A DNA stretch of 64,000 nt from Ilex aquifolium. Taxonomy: Eukaryota > Streptophyta > Magnoliopsida > Aquifoliales > Aquifoliaceae. Below the pieces are notes generated by a model. It worked only from the letters and a program-made list of their open reading frames with translations. It had not been told where the DNA came from and made no database searches. Both the position numbers and the translations under genes were made by a program. Where the stretch lies: positions 32,342,811-32,406,810 of the forward strand of contig OX637403.1 in NCBI GenBank assembly GCA_951799425.1, read 5' to 3'. This document shows, in pieces, positions 12,778 to 24,800 of the stretch (position 1 is its first letter; each line of letters begins with the position of its first letter).

Positions 12778-12786
12778 TATTTATAG
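12778..12786 (-). promoter_or_regulatory. TATA box of the ERF gene
   Basis: On the - strand this reads CTATAAATA, about 520 bp upstream of the ERF start codon at 12257, and it is the best TATA match in that stretch. It implies a long leader of roughly 490 nt that is rich in pyrimidines on the coding strand. A shorter leader from an unseen start is possible. Confidence 0.45.
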
Positions 12787-13342
12787 CCACAGAGTATAAC
12801 CCAGATCTTTTCTGTTTTTCATTTCTTCAAATCTTATGTACGGGAAGACCTCGTCTGTAATGACTGTAGTGCCCCTCTCTGTTTTAGGGCATCAAAAGGC
12901 TTATATCAAGTTGATTGAGATCACTAATACCATTAGAAGAGGGAGAGATATGATGCACCAGTAATATTATATTGCAACTTCAACATCATTGTCAGATTGA
13001 GTGGCGAAAATATGGGTAAGGCTATGTAGATTTAAACTTTCTCAAATGTCACGTTAGCAAAGATTCGTGTATTAAATTGTTATTTTACCTATCGACTATG
13101 TCCTATTGCTTGTTGATATCCTTACATGAAAATGGTAAAAATATGTGAATCTTTCTAGCAAAACTCCCACTTGTATATTTTTTGTGGTAAATCATCTATC
13201 TAAACACAAGTGAGAATTATTTTGTACGAGTGAATTTCTTAAGTCTAGATCCTTCGTTGTACAATAAAGTAGTGTTCTTCAAACATTTTCAAAACGTCGT
13301 CATTTTTTAAAAATCATAAAAATTAATTATTATAGACAAAGA

Positions 13343-13510
13343 TGTTTGCGGGGACAGGAACGGGGATGGGAATCAAAATTTATCCGAGGGACCAGGACAG
13401 AAATTAAAATTTTTTCCACTAATGAGAGTGAATAGATATTTTTGAAACGAGTACGAGATGGAAACTACTCCTCCCACCCAGTCCCAATCCACTATCATCC
13501 CTACTACTGT
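13343..13510 (+). repeat. Dispersed repeat, copy 1 (inverted relative to 19455)
   Basis: Contains 'cggggatgggaatc', 'atatttttgaaacgagtacg' and 'ccaatccactatcatcccta'. The reverse complement of about 19455-19590 carries the same blocks in the same order with moderate divergence. No TIR or target duplication was seen. Type unknown; possibly part of a non-autonomous DNA transposon. Confidence 0.5.
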
Positions 13511-13943
13511 ACGATAGTGGATCTGTTTCCGAATTTCTTACTATAAATATACTGTAAATAATGTAGGAAAGAAAAAAAAATTAAAAAAAATGACTCCTCC
13601 TCCGCGTGGACCCTACGGGTCCGTACTTGTGAGGGAAAAAACACCTTTACGAATTTATTGCGGTGGGACTAAGCTTTGATCTATACTATATTAGAAGTCA
13701 TTAAATTTCTGTGCCATGAGTCCCATGGAGGACGGTTGAGATTTCCTTTCCTTTGACTACGTTTCTCTTCTTTCTGCTTCTTCTTCACTTCTTTTCCATC
13801 AATGCCCACTTTATAACAAAGCTGCATCACTGTACAATCCAGCTCGGTTTAGCCAACTGGCTGAAATTTCTTAGCAATTAGGATAACACTGCAAGTGCAA
13901 GGACTCTACATATCTCCATCACTTTACTCAACATTATTTTTTT

Positions 13944-14126
13944 CAGTAATGCTACAATGACTAAATTTTAGGATCAAATTTAAAGTCCAAATGACATGAC
14001 AACATATTATTTGGAGTTTTTATTAGGGCCCAAATGACATAACATCAAATAAAAAAGTTCAAGTCAGCTGCCATGTCATTTGGACTCCAAATTTGGTCAC
14101 AAAATTTGGTCAGTGTAGCATTACTC
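13944..14126. mobile_element. Mutator-type MITE, copy A
   Basis: A foldback element with about 50-bp inverted arms. The left end reads CAGTAATGCTACAATGAC; the right end, reverse-complemented, reads GAGTAATGCTACACTGAC, and both arms run inward to AGTCCAAATGACATG. The arms match the family at 14764, 24599 and 47673. The flanks are poly-T, so the target duplication is blurred. Confidence 0.65.
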
Positions 14127-14154
14127 ATTTTTTTTTTCTTTTCTTTTCACAATT

Positions 14155-14315
14155 AAAAGTGTTTGGATTAATTTACACGTATCTCGATTAATCTTCTCTC
14201 TAATTCGGTCAAAAGTAAACTATCAACGCCTGAGTCCAAAAGATTCTCATAATTTAAATTCAAGATGTTAAAATTTACAGTTTGTTCATATTATTACTTG
14301 AATTACCTCTTAAAG
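14155..14315 (+). repeat. Dispersed repeat family R1, copy 1
   Basis: A diverged member of the family also seen at about 17704, 18177, 21825, 45475 and 56840. The shared order is: a 'gtgt-cggacaagtttacgaacacctcgactaatct'-like head, a 'ggtcaaa...aaactatcaacg' block, 'tctcataattt', 'caaaatttgaattcaa', and an end near 'acttgaattacc'. It has no coding capacity. Confidence 0.5.
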
Positions 14316-14763
14316 TACTTTAACTTATTTTCATCTAACGGAAGTGAGTGAGTGAGATTCAGCAACTTAACCCCTTACCCGTATCTCAAGATTTGACTTG
14401 TAAAATTAAATTGAGTGTTTTGGGTTCAACTTTGTTGATAACTCCTTTATGAAATAGATATTTGCGATTAGTGGATCATTGAGATTTACCCATAGAGGTG
14501 GGTCTAATATAAATGTCTCTCGTCATTTAGAAAAAATTAACAATTAAAAAATATATAATACACATCCACATCCACAATAACAATGATATGTATTCCAAAT
14601 CATTTCCTAAATTTGCATCTAAAATCAATATGATAGTAGATCACATTAATTTTTTTTTAATTGGAACCCGTTTCGATCTAACTACCCATACTTATTTAGG
14701 ATGCAAAGGAAAAAAAATTCAGAAGCCTAGCAGTGTTGCATCAAAGATATCTTATTTAAATTT

Positions 14764-14921
14764 CAACAATGCTATGCTGACTAAGATTTCTTACCAAATT
14801 TTTTATTCCAAGTGATGTTACATAGTTTTCACTATTAAATAAGTGAGTTCTGTTAATATTCAATAATCGAGATTGTGCCACATCACTTGAGATAAAAAAC
14901 TTGATAAATATAGTATTACTG
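14764..14921. mobile_element. Mutator-type MITE, copy B, with 9-bp target duplication
   Basis: A 158-bp foldback element with inverted arms of about 50 bp that end in the shared AAGTGATGT block. It is flanked by an exact 9-bp direct repeat TTTAAATTT at 14755-14763 and 14922-14930. A 9-bp duplication is the signature of Mutator-like transposition. The palindromic, AT-only duplication is slightly less convincing than a mixed one. Confidence 0.65.
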
Positions 14922-14930
14922 TTTAAATTT

Positions 14931-16822
14931 TGAAGTGCTAGCCAATGGGAATTAGCTTGGGTTGTCACAACTGTCATTTTGAAGCGTAAACACCTTGTAC
15001 ATGACCCCACCCCCCGGTAAGCATCAACCAAGAAGAGTGAGTTGACCTATATATATGATGAAGAATGGTGCTGATAGATGATTAAACCCTACACTACACG
15101 GTAAAGACAAGTCATATGCCACAGCACATACACACCTAAATTTCAAAAGCTAAACCGAGCTGCATGGTCAGTAATGGAATCAAGATCCAGTGAGGTGAAG
15201 AAAATCATGTCCTCAAGTCCAAAGTCCCAACTTCCATTTGCATGCTATTATTCCCTTATGAATAGGACGATGGTACTGGAAAAAAAAAAAAAAAATTCGG
15301 TATCATACCTTTAAATAATTTTAGGCCTTCTATTCTTCCTTTAATTTATTATGATCATTGATTGTGAAAATAATAAATCAAAATAAAATAACAAAATAAA
15401 TAATCTCTAAACGTGTCAAGTTTTCATTAGAAAAAAAAAAGACGTGATACCGATATCGAATAGTTGAACCCTTCCCTTATTTAGTATTTAGGTAAGTGTC
15501 TCGTCATATGGAAATTTACCCGACGGTGCATACTTCCAAATACTTTATGCCACAAAATTCTTTGAAGATCTAAGCCTAAAGATCTTCAATATGGGGCTAA
15601 CTAACGTCTTGTCCCTCTTAATCCATCCATGTTACAGCTTGGAAGTTTGGTACATATCCATGGCGTGTCAAAGCACTTTAAAAGTTTTGGTGCTTTTTGT
15701 GTATGGGTATGGCAAAGCCTATATAATGCACCTACGCAACAAAAAGCACTAGTGCAATAGAAGATCGTAATGACCCGAGCCAATACCAATTTAAGGCTTC
15801 CAAGCCATATTTCTCGTATCCTTTAATAACATATGTGAATTCTTATCCTCTTTAGTACTTTTTATTTTAATTTTCTTTAATCCTAAATCACATCGTATAT
15901 ATGGGATTCTACTTACCAGTAGTAAGTCTCAATTGATTGCATATTAGGTGATATATCATTAAAAAGAATTGAGAAAAATAATATTACTGAAAAATTTCAC
16001 CATTAAAAAGGAAAGGGGAGGGGAGGGGAGGGGAGGGGAGGGAGAGAGAGAGAGAGAGAGAAAAGAGAGGAGAGCGGTAGCACTATGGGCCTAACCCGGG
16101 CAACAAAGTTCCTTATATCTCAATTGAGGATTCAAATCTCGTTCAAATTTTTATGGAATGCCTAAAACTAGGATTGATCATTCCCAATCGTTAATAATTT
16201 TTATTTTTTTTTCCCTTCCTATTAGACTAGAGTAAAAGTTGTACATTAAAAAAAGATGATTGTAGTGTTGGTGATAGTGATGACAACGACGGTAGTGGTG
16301 GAAGAGAAGGAGGAACGGAATCCTCAATAATCAACCACTGAGTGAGTGAATCGATCAAGACCAATTCTTCTGGGTGGAAGTCAAGGTGGTAGGGACCCAT
16401 TCTTAGTAAGCAACATTAAAGACGTAAAGGAGGCCTCTAAAGGTGATGGTGGCCTTTAGAAGACAGGGCTCGTGATGGGCCAGTTTTCAAGCTCCAAAGG
16501 CTAAAAAACGCTTTTTGTGCATGTGAAACAACCTAACTCCAACACTCTAAAGTCAATCCAAATCGTACTCCTCATGCGCTGGCCTGTTCTTGTACTTCCC
16601 TAATTTTTCTGTTTTTACTCCAAGAGTTCCATCACTATAATCTTATAAGAAAATAAAAAATTACAAGAAATTATCTTGGATCAACCAAATACAGGCAGAT
16701 GATTAATGAACTGTTCAATTCAGGGTCTATTTTGATAAGACATCTCATTAAAACTAAATTTTCTTTACTTTGAATTTTATCATTCTCTTGCACATTCTTG
16801 TAGATTAGAATTTTTTTTTTTT
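14931..16822. other. Intergenic DNA, no supported gene
   Basis: Nothing coding was recognised. It holds a poly-A run near 15280, the purine microsatellite at 16014, and at about 16073-16213 a short SINE-like stretch with a B-box-like GGATTCAAATCTCG and a T-rich end, too weak to call. Confidence 0.5.
16014..16062 (+). repeat. Compound microsatellite (GGGGA)n(GA)n
   Basis: Pure-purine tract: about five units of GGGGA followed directly by about eight GA units. The strand asymmetry could allow triplex or G-rich structures; otherwise it is an ordinary polymorphic microsatellite. Confidence 0.9.
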
Positions 16823-17688
16823 GGAGAAAATTTTAGTCACACCCTTTTTAATTTATTATATCTTCAAGAACACCCCCTCTATTATGTGAATTTTCAATGA
16901 CACATCCTGTCAGATTAAAAATATTAATTAGAATATAATTTTATGAAATTGCCCATGATATATTCTAGGAAAAACTTCATCTGCACCTCTTCTACATAGA
17001 CATATCTTTAATGAAACTCCCTCTATTTTCTAAATTTTTTTACGTATTAAAATTCGGGCTAATTAAAATTCAATTCAAGCTAATTAAAATTTATTGTTTA
17101 TGTATTAAAATTCGAGTAGATTAAAAAAAATTCTATTTTTAATCAGCTCGGATCAAATTTTAATCAACTCGCATTGAATTTTAATTGGCCCTGAATTTTG
17201 ATACATAAAAAAATATAAATTTTAATTGACTTAAATTTTAATACGTAAAAAATAAATTTTAATCAACTTAAATAGAATTTTAATTAACACGAATTTTAAT
17301 AACTTAAAAAATATAAATTTTAATCGATTCGAAGCAAATTTTAATTGGTGCTAACAGCTCAGGTATAGCTCAAATCGAATCAAATTTTAATACATAAAAA
17401 AAATTAATAGGCTTGAATTTTAATTTGAAAAATAAAATAAAATTTAATCAGCTCAATTTGAATTTTAATCGGCTCGAATTTTATGTAGAAATATTATTTT
17501 GTGATTTATGTAGGGACAATTTTGGTATTTTAGATGAATTTTTTTTTGTTAGAAATCGTGGTTTAACGGCAGGGTGTGTCAATAATGTTGAAATATAAAA
17601 TAGAAGAGGTGTTAGCGATATTTTGGATAATTGAGGGGTATCCTTGAAGATATAATAAATTAGAAGGGGTATGACTAAAATTTTTCCC
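16823..17688. mobile_element. Long-TIR foldback element (866 bp)
   Basis: The left arm begins GGAGAAAATTTTAGTCAC and the reverse complement of the right arm begins GGGAAAAATTTTAGTCAT. The two remain alignable for about 90 bp, through 'taatttattatatcttcaag' to the 'tgacacaccctgtc' block. The middle is an AT-rich row of short 'aattttaatcgactcg' phrases. No transposase is present. Flanking poly-T hides any target duplication. Its right part belongs to the tandem duplication described at 17490. Confidence 0.6.
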
Positions 17689-18439
17689 TTTTTTTTTTTT
17701 TTTTTCAATGGTGAAGGTTGTCTGGACAAGTTTAAGAACACCTGGACTAATCTCGTCCTTTGTTTGGTCAAAGAAAAGTTATTTATGTCGGAATTAGGGT
17801 ATTAATGAAAGAAAAAAATCTCTCATAATTTGACCCCAATAGATTGTCAAAATTTGAATTTAAAATGTCTAAATTTACAATTCGTCATTATTAGGACTTA
17901 AATTATCCTTTGAATCATAGATTAGAACTTTGAAGATGAGTAAGGATCACTCTCAAACTTAGAAAGATTATTTTGGGGTTCATGTAGGAATAATTTTGGT
18001 ATTTTAAATAAATTTTTTTTTTGTTAAAAATGGTGGTTTAACGGTAAACAGTGTCAGTAATGTTGAAATATAAACTATAAGAGGTGTCAGCGATATTTTT
18101 GATAATATATGAATATCCTTGAAAATATGATAAATTAGAAGGGGATGACTAAAATTTTTCCTTTTTTTTTTTTGTTTCAATAGTGAAAGGTGTTCGGACA
18201 AGTTTACGAACACCTTAACTAATCCCTCCCTTTGTCTGATCAAAAATAAATTATTCACATTGAAATTAAAGTATTCATGAAGAAAAAAAAAATCTCTCAT
18301 AATTTAACACTAAAAAATTATCAAAATTTAAATTTAGAACGGTTAAATTTATAATTCGCTTTTGTTGAGACTTAAATTACCCTTTGAATCATAGATTAGA
18401 ACTCGGAAGATGAGTAAGGATCACTCTCAAACTCCCGCC
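17490..18439 (+). repeat. Tandem duplication of a 475-bp segment
   Basis: Unit 1 (about 17490-17964) and unit 2 (about 17965-18439) align end to end at an offset of 475-478 bp. Each has a 'gtaggaataattttggtatttta'-like start, a foldback-element right arm, a member of dispersed family R1, and an end at 'atgagtaaggatcactctcaaact'. Divergence is visible throughout, so the duplication is old. Confidence 0.7.
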
Positions 18440-18440
18440 C

Positions 18441-19454
18441 CGCCCCCCTCGCCAGGGAAAAAAGAAAAGGAAAGGAAAAACCCCTTTAGGGACCATAAAT
18501 TAAATTCAAAAGGTATGCTTTGGCAGTATTAGACTGGTCGCATCAACACACCACTAAGCTGACGCCGACGCCAAAATGGTCCCAGCTCCTGAGTCGTACA
18601 CGTCACTACCCATCGGCCCATTAGCTGCAGATAACGTGTCGTTTGATTTTATTCAAAAGTTGGATTGATCGATATCTCGTGAACTCTTTCTAACTAACAA
18701 ATGATACGACGTCGTCTGAAGTATTATTATGTGATGAAACGATGTCGGTTAATGTTAGTGGTACTCCCAGCATAAAACATGCCACGTCAATCATATGTCA
18801 TGGTGACTTCACCTACAAAGTCGGTGACGTACCCAACCAATCAGATGAGAGCTTCAACGTCTCACACACGTGTAAAGTTTTTAAATTTATTATCTTTTGT
18901 CTAATGAAATATTTGATTTTATGCAAAGAGACATTAATAATTTTAACGTTAATTCCAATCCACTCGTATGAATACCATCACCATTTATGCGGGGTTGTTT
19001 ACGATGATGACTATAGGCCTTGATTCATAATTCTATAGGAAAAGAACTTTTGCAATAGCCAACCAAACGGACTCCTAACAAAAAAGATTCAAACTAAAGT
19101 GGACACGAAAATGAGTGTGACCTTGGTCTTATCAGGTCACCATTTTGGCTTCAGTGCACTGTCTTAATCCCTTAGGAATATTTTTAAAGAGGTACATTCA
19201 TGACCCAGGTCGGTTAGACAAGTTTACATGAATCCATAAGACATGTATCATTAATGATTGAGAGCTTCACAACCTCTTTTAGTCTTGGTATGCCCTAAGA
19301 TTAGGGTAACTTGACTTCTAGTCTGTAAAGATGACCGACCCACGACACATGGATGTTTCAATGGCACCTATCAATTGATGGAGCAGAGTGACTATGGCGT
19401 TGTTGGTGACTTAACGGAGGAGCAATTATCATAGTTTATAACGCCAAGACTTGT
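18441..19454. other. Intergenic DNA rich in ACGT cores
   Basis: No gene was recognised. Between about 18595 and 18880 there are at least eight ACGT cores, including TACACGTCAC, ACGACGTCGT, GCCACGTCAA, TGACGTAC and CACACGTGTA. They could be a distant regulatory segment, but no adjacent gene points at it. Confidence 0.4.
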
Positions 19455-19590
19455 TTCTAGGGATTACAGTGGATCGGGCGGGGGTGCAAGGGGAGTAATC
19501 TCCACCCCGTATTCGTTTCAAAAATATTCATTCATCTCCAGTTTATCTTCGTTAGCGGGACAAATTTTTAACCCCTTCTCCGCTCATAAC
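19455..19590 (-). repeat. Dispersed repeat, copy 2 (inverted relative to 13343)
   Basis: On the - strand it reads 'atatttttgaaacgaatacg', then 'cgatccactgtaatcccta', matching the copy at 13343-13510. The two lie about 6 kb apart in opposite orientation. Function and class are unknown. Confidence 0.5.
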
Positions 19591-19767
19591 AATTAATTTC
19601 TATGGTGAACACAAGAGGCTGGGTCATAGAAACTGGACCTAAGGGCTGGGCCGGTTGGCTTGGCAGCTTCATGAATTTTTGTCATACAAAACTTTGTCCC
19701 AATTACTTGGGTACATACTCAATTTACTCAAATGATATAAAGGCCAGTTATTGTTATATTTTTTTAG

Positions 19768-19960
19768 GAGTGATTCAGTGATTAAGTTTGACATTTGATA
19801 ATTTAGAGATCTCATATTCGATTCCTTCTTCCACCCCCTATGGGCTAGCCACCCTTGTCCCTTTAAAGACATGCTATAACTCAACTCAAATTACGGTGGC
19901 CAGTGGTTGAGTTCGAGGGAGTAGTCGACACAAGCCTGGATATCTTGTATAAAAAAAAAC
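19768..19960 (+). mobile_element. SINE-like family 2, copy A
   Basis: A tRNA-like head ('gattcagtgattaagt' as A-box region, 'atattcgattcc' as B-box-like), then the body 'ccctttaaagacatgctataac' and 'caaattacggtgg', ending 'agtcgacacaagcctgg' plus an A-rich tail. The body and end match the copy at about 22655. A target duplication was not found. Confidence 0.5.
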
Positions 19961-21204
19961 TCTAATTTCCTTCAAAGACAAACAAACCAGATTATAACTA
20001 CCCATTCTATTGAAATTTTGGAAGCAGAATAAAAGTTTAAAATTAAGATTCTATTCATTTAAGCATTGTTGGGGCTAAAAGAAACTATGATGGAGGAAGC
20101 CTTCAATGAATTGGGCCTAGCACTGACGAGCCCACTAGGAGTGGAACTCCAAATTATCTGCCCCAATTTGACTTCCAAATCCACCGGCATCATTGCAGAT
20201 CAAGAAATGAATGTTCACAACAACTCATGTCCTCTCAGACCGTACCCATTCCACTTAATGGGCCTTAAAGCCCATAATAATTTCAGCTCAAAGAGACTTG
20301 TAGCCCAGATAAAAATATATATATAAAAAAGCGATAAATTGAAAGGAGGTACACTAAATTGATTTTAATTGTAAAAAAATATATATAAAAAAATATAAAG
20401 TAAGGAAGTACTTAATTTTAGATCTTAATTGTGTATAAGTACATAATTTGAAAATTTCGAATTTTCCTTTGACATTTGTGTCATACCTTAAATCATGCGA
20501 TTATTTTTAGAAACTATTTTTTTTTTTAAATTATATTTATGCATTAAAAATCTCATAATTCAATGGAAGATTTAATTCTTCCGTTTATTTTGACGATAAA
20601 TCCGTTAGTTTGAATTTTAAATTTTCCAACAATATTATTTGTTGTCTTCTTCTTCTTCAACCTGGAAGCAATTTATCAGTGCAAGTCCGAAATATTATTT
20701 CATCTTTATCATTAAATGTAAGCAATTACAATATCTGAATTCATTACTTTATTAGATTTATGTCTGTCATTTTAAAGGTGATTATACTATTTTTTATATG
20801 CGGACACTATAACTGAAGTTCATTCTGTATATACGTTTACAGTGTATCAATTACTTACACAAAATACTGTACTATTACATTTTGTCAAACATATATTTGA
20901 ATATAACTTCATTGTAATAGTTCAACTCTATTTTGAATTTGTTATCACATTCACAAAATCACTTAACATTGTTTGTGTTACAGTGTTACATTGTATTGTC
21001 ACACTGTTTTTGTTACACTAAGTGGAAAACACAGGCGAACTTATATCTACAATGGCGGACCAGTAGGATTTTTCTTTTAAAAACGAAGCCCTGTAGATGT
21101 TCAGGGAATGATTTAGAGCTTCTTGTCGATGAAGATGAAACAGTTTTTGGATAGGAAGAAGAAGCAGTAGCCGTTTTCTAAAGATGAATCTTTTCGCAAA
21201 TTAA
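19961..21204. other. AT-rich intergenic DNA, no gene seen
   Basis: No recognisable coding sequence. The short open frames at 20066-20326 and 20933-21154 match nothing I know and have no splice context. Confidence 0.5.
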
Positions 21205-21430
21205 TGTTCTTAAAATTCAGCGGTTAAGCCTTATCGTTGTATACCTAATTAATTTTAAGATATGTTTCTAAACCGTTTTTAGGAAAGTCATGTTCCTAAA
21301 ATCCAGTGGCTAAGTCTTATCACTGTGTACCTAATTAATGTTAAAATTTATTCCTAAAATTGTATTTAGGAAAATAAATTTTAAAAAATGGACAGTTAAG
21401 TCTTTGTATCTCAGCATTGTACTTCTTTAC
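21205..21430 (+). repeat. Diverged 86-bp tandem repeat, about 2.5 copies
   Basis: Units start at about 21205 and 21291 with 'tgttcctaaaatccagtggctaag'-like text, share 'gtatacctaattaa' and 'tttaggaaa', and a third partial unit begins near 21377. The period of 86 bp was read directly from the two best copies. Confidence 0.65.
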
Positions 21431-21824
21431 AACATATTTTTTTTTTTGTGTATTTTTTTACAATTATGTCTAATTTAATGTACCGACTTTCAAAATACAC
21501 AAAAAAAAAAAAAAAGAGAGAAAAACCGTATTAAAACTTTCGCTATCATTTTTACTCTTCAGTTTGGTAATGGGTAAGCAATCATCTAAAGCTATTTTCC
21601 TATTATGTAATTGTGCACAATTTTATGAGGGACAAAGTACGTCCGCTTTGATCACGTCTACTATTCCTTTACATTGTCTTACCTCTAAGCCCATTAGAGA
21701 TTTTGTAATTAGAAAATTAAAGTTTTTTATGTGAAAATGAGAAATTATTAGGTCGTTAAGTTTTTGAATGTATATTATTATGTCCCTATATTTTTTTTAT
21801 TTTAATTTTTTGAGGTGTTTAGGT

Positions 21825-22015
21825 TAGCTTATACACATTTTCACTAATCTTTTACATAGTCTGATCAAAGACAGATCATTAACGTTGAAATTAAAATATT
21901 TATGAGAGAGAAATTCCTTATAGTCTGTCTCAAAAGAATTGTCAAAATTCAAATTCATAACGTTTGGGTTCAAAGTTCGTTCATATTAACACTTGAATTA
22001 CCCCTTGAGGTTATT
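21825..22015 (+). repeat. Dispersed repeat family R1, copy 4
   Basis: Same block order as the copies at 17704 and 18177: 'tagtctgatcaaagacagatc', 'aacgttgaaattaaaatatttatga', 'attgtcaaaattcaaattc' and 'cacttgaattaccccttgag'. Non-coding. Confidence 0.55.
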
Positions 22016-22254
22016 ATGTCCCTTATATTAGCACTCGATTATTAAGTGAAAAATGATTTCTCTTGATGCCAGAAATGAAAGGAAGAGGCTGATCGAAACG
22101 AATTGATAAGTTTAAAGAAAGACATTGGGACTATTAAAAATTCACTGGATATGAAATCCTATATTTCGTGTATTTATGTTATTTATCATATGAAATTTCT
22201 ATTTCTCCCGGATGCAGCCAATAACCAAGGTGGTTAGAAGCATGTGAGGGGAAG

Positions 22255-22445
22255 CTTCACATTCTACCACGTGTCATCTGTTCATTGGTTCTCCACGTCT
22301 GATGCACGTGCAATTGTATTGCCCTTTCTCTGTTGGGTGAGGGGGGCTGTCACGTGGTGGGTCCACCTCGACTGTCAGAACTTGCGCTTGCACCCACATG
22401 ACAAAGATTTAATGCTAACCTTCCGGACGTCACACGTGTCCCAGT
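22255..22445. promoter_or_regulatory. Cluster of ACGT/G-box elements, target gene unknown
   Basis: Six ACGT-core motifs within about 180 bp: CCACGTGTCA, CCACGTCTG, GCACGTGCA, TCACGTGGTG, GGACGTCAC and ACACGTGTCC. These are bZIP/bHLH type sites, including perfect G-boxes (CACGTG). The stretch is more GC-rich than its surroundings, and TTTATAGGC follows near 22455. It looks like a promoter or enhancer, but no convincing gene follows; the frame at 22244-22549 is not recognised. Confidence 0.4.
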
Positions 22446-22654
22446 GTTCCCGGATTTATAGGCTGCAAAATCACCGTTTATTGCGATTTGATATTAGTTT
22501 ATGGACCTACCTACACGACGCCTGTTGCGGAGGCATTTTACGGCTGTGATTTGTTGCACATGACTCCCTTATCGTATTCTCGGTTTATTTTGGGCAATAC
22601 TGTAAAAATACGACTATGACTTCGTATGCTTTAACGGATTAGGGGGTATGGCAC

Positions 22655-22812
22655 ATAGAGTTGTTAGGATGTAAGTGAGAGATAAATTCTAAGTTCAATC
22701 ATCCTTATTCTTTAAGAATATATTTTTAAATTAATTCGAGTTATGATGAATAATTTAGAGTTTGAGTAAGTAATCGACACAAACCTATATTCTCTATAAC
22801 AAAAAAAAAAAG
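22655..22812 (+). mobile_element. SINE-like family 2, copy B
   Basis: Carries 'aagttcaatcatccttattctttaaga', 'aattcgagttatgatgaat' and the end 'agtaatcgacacaaacct' followed by an A tail. It aligns with the copies at 19768 and about 48395. No clear target duplication. Confidence 0.5.
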
Positions 22813-24589
22813 AATACTAGTAACAAAATTGTGATCGAATTGGACCACAATTGTGCCGTGGATTGAAGGTTTGCATTCAAGATTGTGTGCCAGTAACAGC
22901 TTATTTTTGATGGTTTTGCAATAATAGACACTAGCTTTATATATCCTATCAATTAAGTATCAATTATGATAATCTTAAGAGTAGCGGTGCCAGAACAGGT
23001 ACTTGGTGTCCAAATGTGATAATCTTCCTTCTTCAACCATAAAGCTTCAATTCATGTTTGGGTAATGGTGCATTTTCGATGTTTTAGTAAAAATTTCACT
23101 GGACTAATTAACTATGTGAAATTAAACCCCATAATTTTATGATAATAACACAAAATTCATAAAATATGTATTTTAACATAAACGCCCTTTAAACACTGCA
23201 CATGCAGTGTGTACGTACATCCGGCTTTGTTGAAAAAAGAGTGGCCGAAACTTCGTTCAACCTAACCACTTTTTTTTTTTTTTCTTTTTTTCGTGGAATG
23301 AGAGTCATGCTCACTTTGCTTTTTTTTGGTCCACGTACGGGTCATGCTCACTATGAAAAGCACCAAATTGTTGAAAAATATTCAACGTCACATCGTGGCA
23401 GAATTAAATAAAGTGGACAGTGAATTTTATATTTTTTTAATAAATATCTCTCAATGTAATAATAAATAAAATTTATCTTATTTATTAATAAATTTATTAT
23501 TAAATAGTGATATTATATAACGACGATGAAACGGTGTCACTTTTACTCATAATATTTATTCGCAAGTTGCATGTATTGGCATTGTGGCCAAATTAGGGTA
23601 GGTACTAAAAAAAAAAAACTGGGCCCTAAAATCCATTGCAGTTAGAGGGGATGTTCTATTCCTAGATTCGGGTGTCGGTTTTTTGATTTTCAATCTCATC
23701 TACAACTCACTTTCTTTTGCATTTTTAATTCCAAAATATCAACTAACGATCTCAAATTTGTAATTTTCCTTATCTCTCTCACAGACACAAATCTATTCGG
23801 GTTCCAACGGTCGCATTTGGGATTCTTCTGCATAATAGATTACAAAAAGACTTGGATTGCTTTTTGAGGGGCTCAATGCCCAGTTCTTTCTACTCATGAT
23901 CTCTCTCTCTCTCTCTCATTCTCTCTCTCATATCCTAGTCTGCATCTTCATTATGTTCGGCTACTACTCTTGTCTAAAATTCATTATTTACCTGTTTTAA
24001 TGTAGCCTAGTTCCGTATGGGCTTTTTTTCCATCTAGGTTATGGTCATGCTTAGCTTACAAAACTGGGATATGCATATGGATGATAAGTGTTGAAAGGTG
24101 GAGTTCATGAGGAATTTCCTGACTTGAAATGTTGTATAGGTTCACCTTGGGTTGACATTATTTTTTTAGCATCTAATATTCGTCTAAATTTAACATTGGT
24201 GTTTTCCATCCATTGCCTAAAACTATGAATGATTGTACACATCTCAAATATCATATTTACGTTTCGGCTATCGAAAAAAGAAATTCAACATGAAGGCTAT
24301 TTATTTAAGGTTCAAATTCTAATACTTCGATATTTAGGATGTTTTATCTCAAGATAATGTAAATGACATGGATTATTCCACCCAACTTCTACCATGCAGA
24401 AAGTAATACACCCTACACCATATAATCAGAATTAGTCAAAAATATAAGGGACCAACCACTAAAGAAGCAGCTTGTCTAATTTGCCTGTCTAATTGTGTCT
24501 CCACTGCATCTTTTTCTATTATAAACCACAAACAGCAAGCTTTGGACAAAAAGCTAGCTTTGCACGCGTATTTGAGGAGCGGGCGGCGC
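22813..24589. other. Intergenic DNA, no supported gene
   Basis: Nothing coding was recognised. A pyrimidine microsatellite (CT)n interrupted by ATT lies at 23899-23929, and a long T/C tract at about 23270-23290. The blocks near 23640-23900 have the base composition of a leader but lead to no recognisable frame. Confidence 0.45.
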
Positions 24590-24598
24590 TAAAATTAA

Positions 24599-24791
24599 GA
24601 AAAATGTTAAATAGACTTAAAAATTTGATTTTATGGATCATTATTATTGTATAGGTAATGAGTCTCAATAAATATTGGGACTCACAGTTAAATAAATATT
24701 GGAACCCGCAGTTAAATCAATAACAAATATAACAGTTATATCATCAAATTAAATTTTTAAGTTGATTTATTATGTCTGTGTAACATTGCTC
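24599..24791. mobile_element. Mutator-type MITE, copy C, with 9-bp target duplication
   Basis: A 193-bp foldback element. The right end, reverse-complemented, begins GAGCAATGTTACACAGAC; the left begins GAAAAATGTTAAATAGAC, and both run into 'cttaaaaatttgatt'. It is flanked by an exact 9-bp direct repeat TAAAATTAA at 24590-24598 and 24792-24800. Same family as copies at 13944, 14764 and 47673. Confidence 0.8.
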
Positions 24792-24800
24792 TAAAATTAA

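Noticed and set aside
16073-16213. SINE-like stretch with a GGATTCAAATCTCG B-box
   Set aside because: A single copy, with no A-box, no matching relative in the window and no target duplication.
22244-22549. 101-residue frame over the ACGT cluster
   Set aside because: No recognisable domain and no splice or codon pattern; the stretch looks regulatory.
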